A stretch of DNA of 49,354 nucleotides from CAYVFC01 sp964450715 (GTDB lineage: Bacteria; Myxococcota_A; Polyangia; Polyangiales; JAFGIB01): contig CAYVFC010000052.1 in NCBI GenBank assembly GCA_964450715.1, forward strand, positions 1 to 49,354. Reading direction: 5' to 3'. Every line of letters starts with the position of its first letter. The first letter of the stretch is position 1. Both the position numbers and the translations under genes were made by a program. This document shows positions 1 to 7,841 of this stretch, piece after piece. The notes below the pieces were generated by a model. The model saw nothing but the letters and a program-made list of their open reading frames with translations, was not told the origin of the DNA and ran no database searches.

Positions 1-133
1 GACGCCCCCGCCGGCCGGCCCCGGACCGCCCGCGCCCGGCCGGCGTCGCGCTGCTGTCCGGGATTTTCGGCCTGCAGAGCCGGGCAGGCATGGCCCGGCG
101 CGCGACTGAAAAGGAGTGCAAGCCTCGCCCCTA

Positions 134-230
134 CGGGGGATCAAATTAACCGTGTAAAAAGGGGAGGGGCGGGGGAACAAGCCACGGGGGATCAAATAAA
201 CCGTGTAAAAAGGGGAGGGCGGGGGCAAGC
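134..230. repeat. Two-copy tandem duplication, about 50-bp unit
   Basis: Two adjacent, nearly identical units start near 134 and near 185. Each contains gggatcaaat followed by accgtgtaaaaagggg and a G-rich stretch, and the copies differ by a few substitutions and indels. They lie just downstream of the stop codon of the minus-strand transpeptidase gene. The GC-rich DNA before it (1-133) shows no gene I can support. Probably a local duplication within a dispersed intergenic repeat. Confidence 0.7.
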
Positions 231-231
231 C

Positions 232-1803
232 CTACGGTTTTTTGCTTTCCGCGCCGTCCGCTTCGCTGTCAGGCTCCGGCGCGCCGGTGATCACTACCTG
301 GCTTGCCCGGAAATCGGTCCGGTCGGTGGACACGCCGTGCCAGCCCTCGGGAAGCCGTGGCGCGGTGTGCTCGAATACGCGGCGGGCGTCGGCCGGAGAG
401 AGGTTGACGCAGCCGTGCGAGCGGCGCAGGCCAAAGCGCTCGTGCCAGAAAGCGCCGTGCAGCGCCAGCGAGCCGGAGAAGTACTGGGTGTAGGGCACGT
501 CCTCGATCTTGTAGCGCTCGTCACCCGCGTCCGGCCCCAGATCGCTCATGGTCTCGGCAACGTACTTGGCGCGGATGCTGTAGACGCCGGCAGGCGTGTC
601 GAAACCCTCCAGCCCGGTGGAAACCAGGGTGGCGTAGACGGGTTGCGGCCCGCGGTAAAGCACCAGGGTCTGCTGCCCGAGGTCGATGTGCACCCACGGC
701 TCGTCCGCTTTGATCTGTTCGGGCGGGTCGATCTTGCGGGCCACGGCCACGAACCAGTGCTTGAGGTAGCGGCCGTCCTTGAGCTGGTGAAAGATGCGGC
801 CGCCCAACCGCTGTTGGCCGACCCAAGGCAGCAGCGTCAGCCGGGCGATGGGCTCGCTGGTCTCGTCGCCCAGCAGCTTGGGCGAGCCGTCCTGGCGCAG
901 CTCGACGCGGAAGGGGCGGCCCGAACGGATGGCCCAGGCCACGGGCAGGGTGCGCTCGGCATCCAGATTAACGCCTGCAAACTCGCTTCCGCGGCGCTCT
1001 TCCAGCGGAGCGAGCTTGAGGTAGCGGCCGCGCACGGTGCGCACGAAGCGGCGGAAGGCGCGGGTCTCGATTCCGGCGCCGGCCACGAAGAAACCGCGCT
1101 CGAGGTACTGGAAGACCACTGCCGGCTTGGCGGGCTCGCCCGCTAGCTCGCCCTTGAAGAAGCGCTCGGTCTTGCGCTCGTTGTCGCGCTTGAGCTCGAG
1201 GTAGCGGGCGGCAAAGGCGCGGGCGGCGCGCTGCTCGTCGCGCGAGGGCAGGCGGTAGTACTCGGGCACCAAGGGCTCGGTCACGAAGTAGTAGCGGTAG
1301 GGAAGCGCGCCCGGCTCGGGCTCGGCAGCAGCCACCGCGGCGTCGGCGGCAACCCGGGGAGGGTCGGGGGCGATGCGGATGCCCTCGCCGGCACAGGCCC
1401 AGCCCCTGGGGTGGACGCGGTGCCAGCCCGTGTTGCAGGTGGGGCTCTTGCGCGGACCGGGCGCTAGGCGAATGCGCGCACCCAGGCGCAGCCAGCCCAC
1501 GACCGTGGAGGCGGGGTCAGGCCCTTCGTGGATGGTCAGCTGCATCCCGGTGACCAGGCCGTGCAAGGGGAACTGTTTTTCCATCTGCGCGCGTTCGCGT
1601 TGGCGTTGGCGCTGTTCGCGCTCGGCGCGAAGCTGCTCCGGGTTCTTGCCGGGCTCTGCCCGTTCGGCGGTTCTTTTGCTAGCCGCTTCGCGCTCGCCCT
1701 TCGAGCAGCTGCCGGTCAGCAAGGCCAACAACGCGAGGGTGAGCGGGGCGGATAAAGACCAGCGCTCGATGGCCGGTGCGGGTGCAGGTGCGGAAGCGTG
1801 CAT
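232..1803 (-). CDS. Lipoprotein L,D-transpeptidase (YkuD) with SH3-like domain
   Basis: This 523-residue protein should crosslink peptidoglycan or attach proteins to it from the periplasm. A hydrophobic segment at 20-32 ends in a TGSC lipobox, so C33 is the likely lipidated residue. A basic and acidic helical linker (about 40-75) is followed by an SH3-like segment (about 85-145). The YkuD domain occupies about 370-490 and carries the family signature: H449 in LALHGAFW and SHGCVNL with catalytic C465. A long middle region (150-360) is unassigned. It is divergent from the HEAT lipoprotein gene at 1896, with only 92 bp between the starts. YkuD membership is seen directly; the exact crosslink made is not predictable. 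Confidence 0.9.
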   Translation of the reverse strand: MHASAPAPAPAIERWSLSAPLTLALLALLTGSCSKGEREAASKRTAERAEPGKNPEQLRAEREQRQRQRERAQMEKQFPLHGLVTGMQLTIHEGPDPASTVVGWLRLGARIRLAPGPRKSPTCNTGWHRVHPRGWACAGEGIRIAPDPPRVAADAAVAAAEPEPGALPYRYYFVTEPLVPEYYRLPSRDEQRAARAFAARYLELKRDNERKTERFFKGELAGEPAKPAVVFQYLERGFFVAGAGIETRAFRRFVRTVRGRYLKLAPLEERRGSEFAGVNLDAERTLPVAWAIRSGRPFRVELRQDGSPKLLGDETSEPIARLTLLPWVGQQRLGGRIFHQLKDGRYLKHWFVAVARKIDPPEQIKADEPWVHIDLGQQTLVLYRGPQPVYATLVSTGLEGFDTPAGVYSIRAKYVAETMSDLGPDAGDERYKIEDVPYTQYFSGSLALHGAFWHERFGLRRSHGCVNLSPADARRVFEHTAPRLPEGWHGVSTDRTDFRASQVVITGAPEPDSEADGAESKKP

Positions 1804-1895
1804 GGAAGTCAGTCGGCAAACCTAAAACAAAACCGGCGGGTGTCCAAGCGCGCTTTGCCGGCCGCTGGCGGACGGGTACACTGCGCAAATCGCTC

Positions 1896-3284
1896 ATGAA
1901 GATCTGGATCGCGGTTGCATTTGCATTGCTGCTCTGGCCGGTCCCCGGTTGCGGCGGCCCCAGCGGGGGCGCGGTAAAGGCGGCGCTCGAGCGCGGGGAG
2001 GTGCAACAGGCCGTGTCGGCTTACGGTCAGATGGCCCAGAGCGATCCCGCGTTGCTCGCACGCATCGCCGCGGCGCTGTTAAAAAAGGAAGCGCTGGGCC
2101 GCGATGACGGGCGGAGGCAAGCAGCGCTCAGCGAGCTGGCCGGGGCCGGAGACTGCGCCCGCGCGCTGTTGCGAGAGCTGGCGGACGGGGCGGCGGACGA
2201 TCCGGGTCCGGCAGCGCTGGCCGGGGCAAGAGCGCTCGAGCTTCTGGCTGCTCGGGCAGAGGGGGAGGCGGTGGACCGTTTGCGGGAGCTGGTGGACGCC
2301 GAGCAGCCCGAGGTGCGGGCCGCGGCGGTCTCGGTGCTGCGGCTGGCCGAGGATCTGCAACGGTTGCTCGGGGAGCTCGAGTCGCCCTACTCGGCCGTAC
2401 GGCTGGCCGCGGCGCGCGCGCTGGGCCGGGCAGGCGCCGGGGGGGCGACGTCGATGCCGAGCTCGACCGGGCAGCCGGAGACAACGCTGCCACCGGCGGC
2501 GCGCATCGCGCTCGAAAACAGCGCGCGGCTGGATCCGGCCGCGGCGGTCAGGGGCGCGGCGCTTTGGTCGCTCGGGGATGCGGGCCCGCAGGCAGCGGAG
2601 AGCATCGAGCAGGCGCTGGGCGATTCGGAGCGCGAGGTGCGGCTGGCCGCCATCGGCGCGCTCGCGCGGGCCGATGGCGAGCGGGCCGGGCTCGTGCTCG
2701 GGCGGTTGCTGCAGTCGGACCTGAGCGACGAGGGGATCGCGGCCGCGCGTCACCTGCTGGCGCTGGACCAGGACGGGGGCGGCGCGGCCCGGACGGGCGG
2801 CTCGGACGCCATGGCCGAGGCGCGGCGCTACCTCGAGCGGGCGCTCGGCGCGGCCGAGCCCGAGCTGCGAGCGGCGGCCGCGGTGGCCGTGGACGCGCTG
2901 CCGCAGAACCGGTTCGACGGCGAGTGGTTGCTCAAGCGCATCGAACAGGAAAAGGTGCCGCGGGTCAGGCTCTCGCTGGTGAACGCGGTCTTCAGCAGCA
3001 GCGAGCCGGACGAACGGTTGCTGGGCGCGCTGCGCGAGATCGGCGCGGCAGGCGGGCCGAGCGGCGCCTACGCCATCGCGCTTCTGGCCGGGCAGGGCGA
3101 CCCGAAAGCGCTGGGCAAGCTCTCGAGCCTGCTCAAGGACGGATCGGCCGCAGTGCGGCGCGTGGCCGCGCGGGCGCTCGGACGCGATCTGGACCGGCCC
3201 CACCTGGTACGGCAGGCGCTCGGCGACCAGGACCCGAGCGTGCGCATCGCGGCGGCTGGAGCGGTGTTGGCCGCGGCCGGTTGA
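1896..3284 (+). CDS. HEAT-repeat lipoprotein
   Basis: The protein is 462 residues from the ATG at 1896. That start gives a clean signal, MKIWIAVAFALLLWPVPGC, with C19 as lipidation site; the frame is open further upstream but without a sensible signal. The remainder is a run of Ala/Leu/Glu/Arg-rich helical repeats typical of HEAT or PBS-lyase-like scaffolds, for example PSVRIAAAGAVLA near the end and EVRLAAIGALARAD in the middle. Such proteins are protein-binding scaffolds with no catalytic residues. It is divergent from the transpeptidase gene, so a shared envelope role is possible but is only inferred from position. Confidence 0.82.
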   Translation: MKIWIAVAFALLLWPVPGCGGPSGGAVKAALERGEVQQAVSAYGQMAQSDPALLARIAAALLKKEALGRDDGRRQAALSELAGAGDCARALLRELADGAADDPGPAALAGARALELLAARAEGEAVDRLRELVDAEQPEVRAAAVSVLRLAEDLQRLLGELESPYSAVRLAAARALGRAGAGGATSMPSSTGQPETTLPPAARIALENSARLDPAAAVRGAALWSLGDAGPQAAESIEQALGDSEREVRLAAIGALARADGERAGLVLGRLLQSDLSDEGIAAARHLLALDQDGGGAARTGGSDAMAEARRYLERALGAAEPELRAAAAVAVDALPQNRFDGEWLLKRIEQEKVPRVRLSLVNAVFSSSEPDERLLGALREIGAAGGPSGAYAIALLAGQGDPKALGKLSSLLKDGSAAVRRVAARALGRDLDRPHLVRQALGDQDPSVRIAAAGAVLAAAG

Positions 3285-3311
3285 GAGGCCTTCGAACCAG
3301 CCGCCGCTCGG

Positions 3312-3686
3312 TTAAGACGGCAACGCGGTGCCGCTTGTAAGAAAGTATCCGAGCTGGTCGCGGCCCGCTTCGATGGAAGTGAAGGCCACGCCCACGCCGT
3401 AGCGCGCGGAGCCCCCCCGGGCCAGGATGGAACGAGCGATGAATCCCCGCGCCAGCACCGGGCTGGAAGCCCCGTTCACGTACAGGCGCACGTCGAACTG
3501 CTTGCCCGGTTTCAACGGAATAGCGGTGCGCAGAAACAGGCCCCCCATGCCGACGTCGGCGGTCGTTCCGTAAATGGTAGTGTCATCCCGCTCCAGCCAG
3601 CAATCGCACTTGACCGCGTAACGGCGGCTGCGGCGGCGGTCGTAACCGAGTGGTAGGTCACCGGATGCAAAAACGTTTGAATGCAC
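3312..3686 (-). CDS. PilZ-domain protein
   Basis: PilZ domains bind cyclic di-GMP through an RxxxR arm and a (D/N)xSxxG motif. Here RRRSRRYAV near the N-terminus is followed by TTADVGMGGLFLRT, in which the usual Ser of the second motif is Val, so ligand binding may be weak. I chose a GTG start at 3686 (124 residues) because AGGGGG lies seven bases upstream. An ATG at 3752 in the same frame would add 22 residues of poor-looking sequence. The gene is convergent with the HEAT lipoprotein (27 bp between stops) and divergent from the glutaredoxin-like lipoprotein. The domain call is good; the start is less certain. Confidence 0.8.
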   Translation of the reverse strand: MHSNVFASGDLPLGYDRRRSRRYAVKCDCWLERDDTTIYGTTADVGMGGLFLRTAIPLKPGKQFDVRLYVNGASSPVLARGFIARSILARGGSARYGVGVAFTSIEAGRDQLGYFLTSGTALPS

Positions 3687-3869
3687 GACAAAGCCCCCTG
3701 GACTCGAACCAACAAACGGCGAAGAGTTTATCCCGATACCCGAAGGGCGCAAGTGTTAAGCTGAAGCGTCCACGCTGGATACCGGGATTTCTTTGTTTTC
3801 CGTATTTTCCGTATCGAAGCTGCTGGGAATAAATCCGGGGTTTACCGGGTTAGCTCGAAGAGAGAGAAC

Positions 3870-4667
3870 GTGTCCGAGTCCTTTTTTTCCGCGATTTTTG
3901 CCCGGTACTCGCTGGTCGCCCTGCTGGCGCTGCTGGCGGCGGCTTGCGGGAACAAGCTGCCCGAGCAAATGGGTGGCGAAGAAAAATCCGTTCAGGAGAA
4001 ATTCGATGGCCCGGCCGGCGAGCCGGTCGATCCGCCCTTCCCGGTAAGGGGCGATCTGGAGGGATTGCTGCTGGTCTGGTTCGACGAGCAGGGGCTTCAC
4101 ACCGCGGGCAGGCGCTCTCAGATCCCACAGGAGCGCCGAGCTGAGGTAAGGGTCGACTCCCTGCGGCTGGCGCCGGACAAGAGGCTGGATCCGGACTGGG
4201 TCTACGTGGCCGATCTGCGCCAGAGCAAGGGCGACGGGTCGTTTCCGGTGCGCAAGCTCAGCCGCGAGCGGTTCGAGGCGCTGGTGGATGCGGCTTCCGG
4301 TGCTTCAGCCGACGAGGTGGCAAAGGTAGAAGCCGAGGGCGCGGCGCAGAGCGCGGCCCCCCGCCCGGCGGACGGAACGCAACCGCCGGAGACGGCGAGC
4401 GCCGCGGGCGCGAACGGCAAGGCCGACGTGGTTTTGTACAGCGCATCCTGGTGCGGCGCCTGCCGCGCGGCGCGAGACTTTTTCAGGCGGGAAGGCATCG
4501 CCTTCGTGGAGAAGGACATCGAGAAGGACCGGGCGGGTTACGCGGAGATGCAACGCAAGGCGCGCGCCGCGGGCGTCCGGCCGGGCTCGCTTCCCATGAT
4601 CGACGTCAAGGGGACGCTGTTGGCGGGATTCGATCCGACGGCGGTACGGCGGCTGCTCGGGCGGTAG
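3870..4667 (+). CDS. Lipoprotein with C-terminal glutaredoxin-like domain
   Basis: The protein is 265 residues with a GTG start. The N-terminal hydrophobic stretch ends in LLAAAC with C26 as predicted lipidation site. Residues 30-180 are a linker-like region of unknown fold. Residues 185-265 resemble glutaredoxin or thioredoxin: a beta strand, then WCGAC with C195 and C198, then a cis-Pro loop in SLPMID (P242). A membrane-anchored CxxC protein of this kind probably handles disulfide exchange in the periplasm. In a conventional glutaredoxin the domain is cytoplasmic and glutathione-linked, so the exported setting is unusual. No partner oxidase or DsbD-like protein is nearby. Confidence 0.8.
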   Translation: MSESFFSAIFARYSLVALLALLAAACGNKLPEQMGGEEKSVQEKFDGPAGEPVDPPFPVRGDLEGLLLVWFDEQGLHTAGRRSQIPQERRAEVRVDSLRLAPDKRLDPDWVYVADLRQSKGDGSFPVRKLSRERFEALVDAASGASADEVAKVEAEGAAQSAAPRPADGTQPPETASAAGANGKADVVLYSASWCGACRAARDFFRREGIAFVEKDIEKDRAGYAEMQRKARAAGVRPGSLPMIDVKGTLLAGFDPTAVRRLLGR

Positions 4668-4689
4668 CGGGACAGACGGAACCGGTAGG

Positions 4690-5198
4690 GGCGGGGCTCG
4701 TCCTAAAGATTCTACACAACTTCAAAGGTACTCGATGACGTCCAGCCGTACCCCGCTGACTGCGTCGAAGCAGCAGCCCGTCCGCTGAATCGACTGCGAC
4801 TGGATTTCCCCAATAACGGCTCGAAGCCGGCCGGGCGAGGGCAGTCCTGGGCCGGTCGGCGCGGAACGCGCGGGTTGGATTGGCCGGCACGTGATCAAAA
4901 ACGCGCATCCCACTGAACGGTTACCTCGCGACTGGGGCGGCTCACGGCAGAGTTCTTGCGCGAAAGGCGCAGAAACTCGCGACTGGGGCGGCCCACGGCA
5001 GAGTTCTTGCGCCAGGAGCGCAAGAATTGATGACAGGAAAGCCTCACGGTCCAGTCTCTTCGTTTTGGCTAACATCAGAATCCTCATGTAGTTGCCGTCG
5101 CGCGGTGTTCGCCTACGGGCTCGTCTTGATGCGATCGCCCGCGCACTTCACCGAGTACCCCCTGAAGATGTGTAGAATCTTCAGGGCTCGTCCCCGCC
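4690..5198. repeat. Inverted-repeat pair bounding about 420 bp without a gene
   Basis: The segment 4690-4734 and the reverse complement of 5152-5198 are near copies: both read as ggcgggg, a short variable part, aagattctacaca, and end in gtactcg. The copies differ at a few positions. The DNA between them contains a 51-bp tandem duplication and no convincing gene. This is the expected form of a non-autonomous miniature element or of two oppositely oriented copies of a dispersed repeat. Confidence 0.65.
4926..5030. repeat. Two-copy tandem repeat, 51-bp period
   Basis: Copies begin at 4926 and 4977 with tcgcgactggggcggc. They share cacggcagagttcttgcgc and then diverge in their last part. They lie inside the inverted-repeat pair at 4690-5198. 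Confidence 0.75.
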
Positions 5199-5220
5199 CG
5201 TTCGACGCGGGATGTTTTCC

Positions 5221-5239
5221 GGCGGGCGCAAGGCCCGCC
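5221..5239. repeat. REP-like GC hairpin
   Basis: A 7-bp perfect stem (ggcgggc / gcccgcc) closes a gcaag loop and is followed by cctacg. A related hairpin occurs at about 8940-8963 inside the M15/DUF4846 reading frame, and fragments resembling cgcccctacggggg occur near 130 and 4685. The shape is that of a dispersed intergenic REP-type element. Confidence 0.5.
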
Positions 5240-5271
5240 CCTACGTTCCTGCGCGAAACGTAGCGGAGGGG

Positions 5272-6675
5272 CTAGCGCGGCGACTCGCGCCGTCCGTGCG
5301 AGGGGCGCTTGCGGAAGAAGACGCGGATGGGGGTTCCCTCGAAGCCGAAGCGCTTGCGCAGCTGGTTGGCCACGTAGCGCTGGTAGCTGAAATGAACGCT
5401 ATCGGGACGGTTGGTGGAGACCACGAAGCCGGGAGGACGGGTCGAGGCCTGGGTTATGTAGAAGAGGCGTACCGAGCGGCCGCCGCGACTGGGAGGCTGG
5501 TGGTGCTCCAGCGCTTGCTCGAAGAAGCGGTTGAGCTCGCCGGTGCTCACCCGTTGCCCGTGCGCGGCGTGGCAGCGATCGACCGCCTCCATCAGCGGGC
5601 GGATGCCCTTGCCTTCGAGCGCGCTCAGGCGCTTGACCGGCGCCCAGGGGGCGAAGTGCAGCTGGTCGCGAAGCGCGCTCTCGGCCCGTTTGAGCCCATC
5701 GCGATCGAGCAGGTCGATCTTGTTGAGCGCCACCACCAGCGCCCTTCCCCGCTGTAGCACCATGCCGGCGATGCGGGCGTCCTGCTCGGCCGCACCCTGT
5801 ACGGCGTCCACCATCAGCACCGCCAGGTCGCAGCGTTCCAGCGCCTTGAGCGCCTGCAAGACGCTCAGCGACTCCACGCCGCGCACCACCGAGCGCTGGC
5901 GCCGAATGCCCGCGGTGTCGACCAGCACCAGACTGCGGCCGCGGTAGCGCAACAGGGTGTCCACGCTGTCCACGGTGGTGCCCGGCCGGTCGTCGACCAG
6001 TTGGCGCCGCTCGCCCAGAAAGCAGTTGACCAGCGAGCTCTTGCCCGCGTTGGGACGGCCCACGATGGCGATGCGCGGCACCGCCTCGTCCGTTGCCGGC
6101 GCCGGCTCCGCCGGGGGCGGAAGCCGCCCGGCGATGCGCTCGTCCAGCTCGCCCAGGCCGTGGCCGTGCAGTGCGGATATTTCGATTAAATCCGGGATGC
6201 CCAGCGAGTACAGGTCGGCCCCCAGCCCGACCCGGCCCGGGTTGTCCATCTTGTTGGCCGCGTAGATCACCGGCTTGCTGCTGCGGCGCAAGAGATCCAC
6301 CGCCTCGCGGTCCGCGGGAAGCGCCCCGGCCGCGCCGTCGAACAGGCAGAGCACCAGGTCGCTCTGCTCCAGCGCTACCAGCACCTGCTCGGCGATGCCG
6401 CGGGTCCTTGGGTCCTGGTCGTCCGGATCGAAGCCGCCGGTGTCCACCAGCACGCAGTCGCGGCCCAGGATTCGGGCGTCGGCGTACAGGCGGTCGCGGG
6501 TGACCCCGGGGCGGTCCTGCACGATGGCGATGCGGCTGCCGCAAAGCCGGTTGAACAGCGCGCTCTTGCCCACGTTGGGGCGGCCCACGATGGCCACCAC
6601 CGGACGGCTCCCCTCGGCGCCGCCCGGGCGCTGCCGCGGCAAGGCGCGGCCTGTGGATTTGCCTTTTCCGGGCAT
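5272..6675 (-). CDS. der: Ribosome-assembly GTPase Der (EngA)
   Basis: Der is an essential GTPase needed for maturation of the 50S subunit. The 467-residue protein has the diagnostic tandem GTPase arrangement: first P-loop GRPNVGKS near residue 32 with NKMD as G4, second P-loop GRPNAGKS near residue 207 with DTAG and NKID. A C-terminal KH-like domain follows (about 380-455; GFVVSTNRPD, FGFEGTPIRVFFRKR). A basic Pro/Gly-rich N-terminal tail of about 25 residues precedes the first GTPase domain. The ATG start at 6675 is the natural one. Length and order match the family well. Confidence 0.97.
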   Translation of the reverse strand: MPGKGKSTGRALPRQRPGGAEGSRPVVAIVGRPNVGKSALFNRLCGSRIAIVQDRPGVTRDRLYADARILGRDCVLVDTGGFDPDDQDPRTRGIAEQVLVALEQSDLVLCLFDGAAGALPADREAVDLLRRSSKPVIYAANKMDNPGRVGLGADLYSLGIPDLIEISALHGHGLGELDERIAGRLPPPAEPAPATDEAVPRIAIVGRPNAGKSSLVNCFLGERRQLVDDRPGTTVDSVDTLLRYRGRSLVLVDTAGIRRQRSVVRGVESLSVLQALKALERCDLAVLMVDAVQGAAEQDARIAGMVLQRGRALVVALNKIDLLDRDGLKRAESALRDQLHFAPWAPVKRLSALEGKGIRPLMEAVDRCHAAHGQRVSTGELNRFFEQALEHHQPPSRGGRSVRLFYITQASTRPPGFVVSTNRPDSVHFSYQRYVANQLRKRFGFEGTPIRVFFRKRPSHGRRESPR

Positions 6676-6814
6676 GGGTCAGGGAAGATAGCGGAAGGGC
6701 ATGGGCGGGCAAGCACGAGCGGTCGCGGACGTAAAGCGGACGACGGGCGGCGAAGGGAGCTTTCCGCGTTTCGCCGCGGCCCATTTTAGGCTATTTCCAC
6801 CGACCGGGGTAGGA

Positions 6815-6966
6815 ATGAATCGGTTGACCGAGATCGGCCTGCTGGCGGCCAATGCGCTTCGCACCTTCATCTTCTTCCGGCGCTTCAGGGTGAGCCGGGT
6901 GCTGGACGACTGGTTCGAGGGCGCGCCCAGAAGCGAGACGCTCCGGCGCATCTTCGCCGAGGCTTA
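6815..6966 (+). CDS. Small basic protein of unknown function (50 residues)
   Basis: The ATG at 6815 follows ggggtagga, a plausible ribosome binding site. The product has a hydrophobic helix-like N-terminal half (IGLLAANALRTFIFFRR) and a polar tail ending RRIFAEA. I recognise no family. It lies between der (divergent) and an inverted-repeat element whose left arm starts one base after its stop codon, so the element may have cut off a longer protein. Confidence 0.35.
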
Positions 6967-7123
6967 GCGTCCGTGACAAAATAACTCATCCATCATTCGG
7001 GCGGGACGGCCCCGGCTGCTGCGTTGCTCCTTCTGGAAATATCCCCAATATTCCTCGTCGTCGCGCCTTGCATCCGGGGCCGTCGCGCTCCGAACCCTGA
7101 TCGAGTTATTTTGTCACGGACGC
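6967..7123. mobile_element. Miniature inverted-repeat element, 157 bp
   Basis: The ends are a perfect 21-bp inverted repeat (gcgtccgtgacaaaataact and one further base at 6967-6987; its complement at 7103-7123). The similarity continues inward imperfectly through cggccccgg on both arms, so nearly the whole element folds on itself. It encodes nothing. It sits between a short open frame on the left and a methyltransferase-like fragment without a start codon on the right. Confidence 0.75.
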
Positions 7124-7124
7124 T

Positions 7125-7300
7125 TACGGGGACGACTACGCGCGCGAGGCCGATCCCTGGAGTTTCATCTCTCTATCGAACCTGGGGCGGATCGCCGAGC
7201 TGCTGCGCCTGCAAGAGGACGCGCTGCTGGCCGACCTGGCCTGCGGGGGGGGCCGGGGTTGTGGATCGCGCGGCAGACCGGCGCGCGGCACGGTCTAGCG
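7125..7300 (+). pseudogene. SAM-dependent methyltransferase N-terminal fragment
   Basis: Reading from 7125, the frame gives YGDDYAREADPWSF, then a helix (GRIAELLRLQEDALL) and LADLACGGG, which is the strand-plus-motif-I pattern of class I SAM-dependent methyltransferases. After the G-rich motif the frame shifts: GLWIARQTGA, expected next in this family, is found in another frame. No start codon precedes it, because the miniature element ends two bases upstream. The downstream part is replaced by tandem-repeat DNA and the scaffold gap. The break may be real or an assembly error at a contig end. Confidence 0.6.
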
Positions 7301-7379
7301 ATCGGTCGGGCGGAGCGGATGAGCGGCCCAGCGTCTGGCTACAGCCCGTGCCCTCCGCCGGCGCGGCCAGACCGGCGAG

Positions 7380-7479
7380 NNNNNNNNNNNNNNNNNNNNN
7401 NNNNNNNNNNNNNNNNNNNNNNNNNNNNNNNNNNNNNNNNNNNNNNNNNNNNNNNNNNNNNNNNNNNNNNNNNNNNNNN
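7380..7479. other. Scaffold gap, 100 N
   Basis: Exactly 100 unknown bases. Repeat sequence with the same motif (cccagcgtctggctacag) is found on both sides, so the gap probably reflects a collapsed tandem repeat of unknown copy number. Confidence 0.99.
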
Positions 7480-7625
7480 CGCACCGGCCGGGGAGGCGGC
7501 CGAGAAGCGGCCCAGCGTCTGGCTACAGCCCGTGTCCTCCGCCGGCGCGGCCAGACCGGCGAGCGCACCGGCCGGGGAGGCGGCCGAGAAGCGGCCCAGC
7601 GTCTGGCTACAGCCCGTGCCCTCCC
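7480..7625. repeat. 84-bp tandem repeat next to the gap
   Basis: Units start at 7480 and 7564 with cgcaccggccgggg. A further partial unit lies before the gap (about 7315-7379). In one frame each unit encodes 28 residues including EKRPSVWLQPV, with GC-rich third positions, and the frame continues past the repeats into KCSNGETRWFDAD. The repeats may therefore be the end of a repeat protein whose start is lost in the gap. Confidence 0.75.
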
Positions 7626-7841
7626 GGCCCCGGCCGCCTCCGCGTCCCGCTCCGCGGATACGCGTGGTAAAATGCAGTAATGGCGAGACCAGATGGTTTG
7701 ATGCGGATTCGGACGAGGAAGCGGCGCAGAGGGCCAGGAGCGACCGCGGGCGCTCGCGCCGCGATTTCGAGCAGGAGCGACGACGCCGTTCGGCGCCGAC
7801 CAGCGGCGCAAACCGGTCAAGATCACTTGCTCGCGGTATTG

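Noticed and set aside
337..1146. Long plus-strand frame opposite the L,D-transpeptidase, and similar antisense frames elsewhere
   Set aside because: High GC content produces long antisense frames; each lies opposite a gene with clear motifs and has no recognisable protein features.
3690..3720. tRNA-like T-arm (ggttcgagtcc) on the minus strand before the PilZ gene
   Set aside because: The stem does not pair fully and no acceptor, D-arm or anticodon arm could be found around it.
4722..5087. Minus-strand open frame of 121 codons between the inverted repeats
   Set aside because: It covers a tandem DNA repeat, has no ribosome binding site and shows no protein-like pattern.
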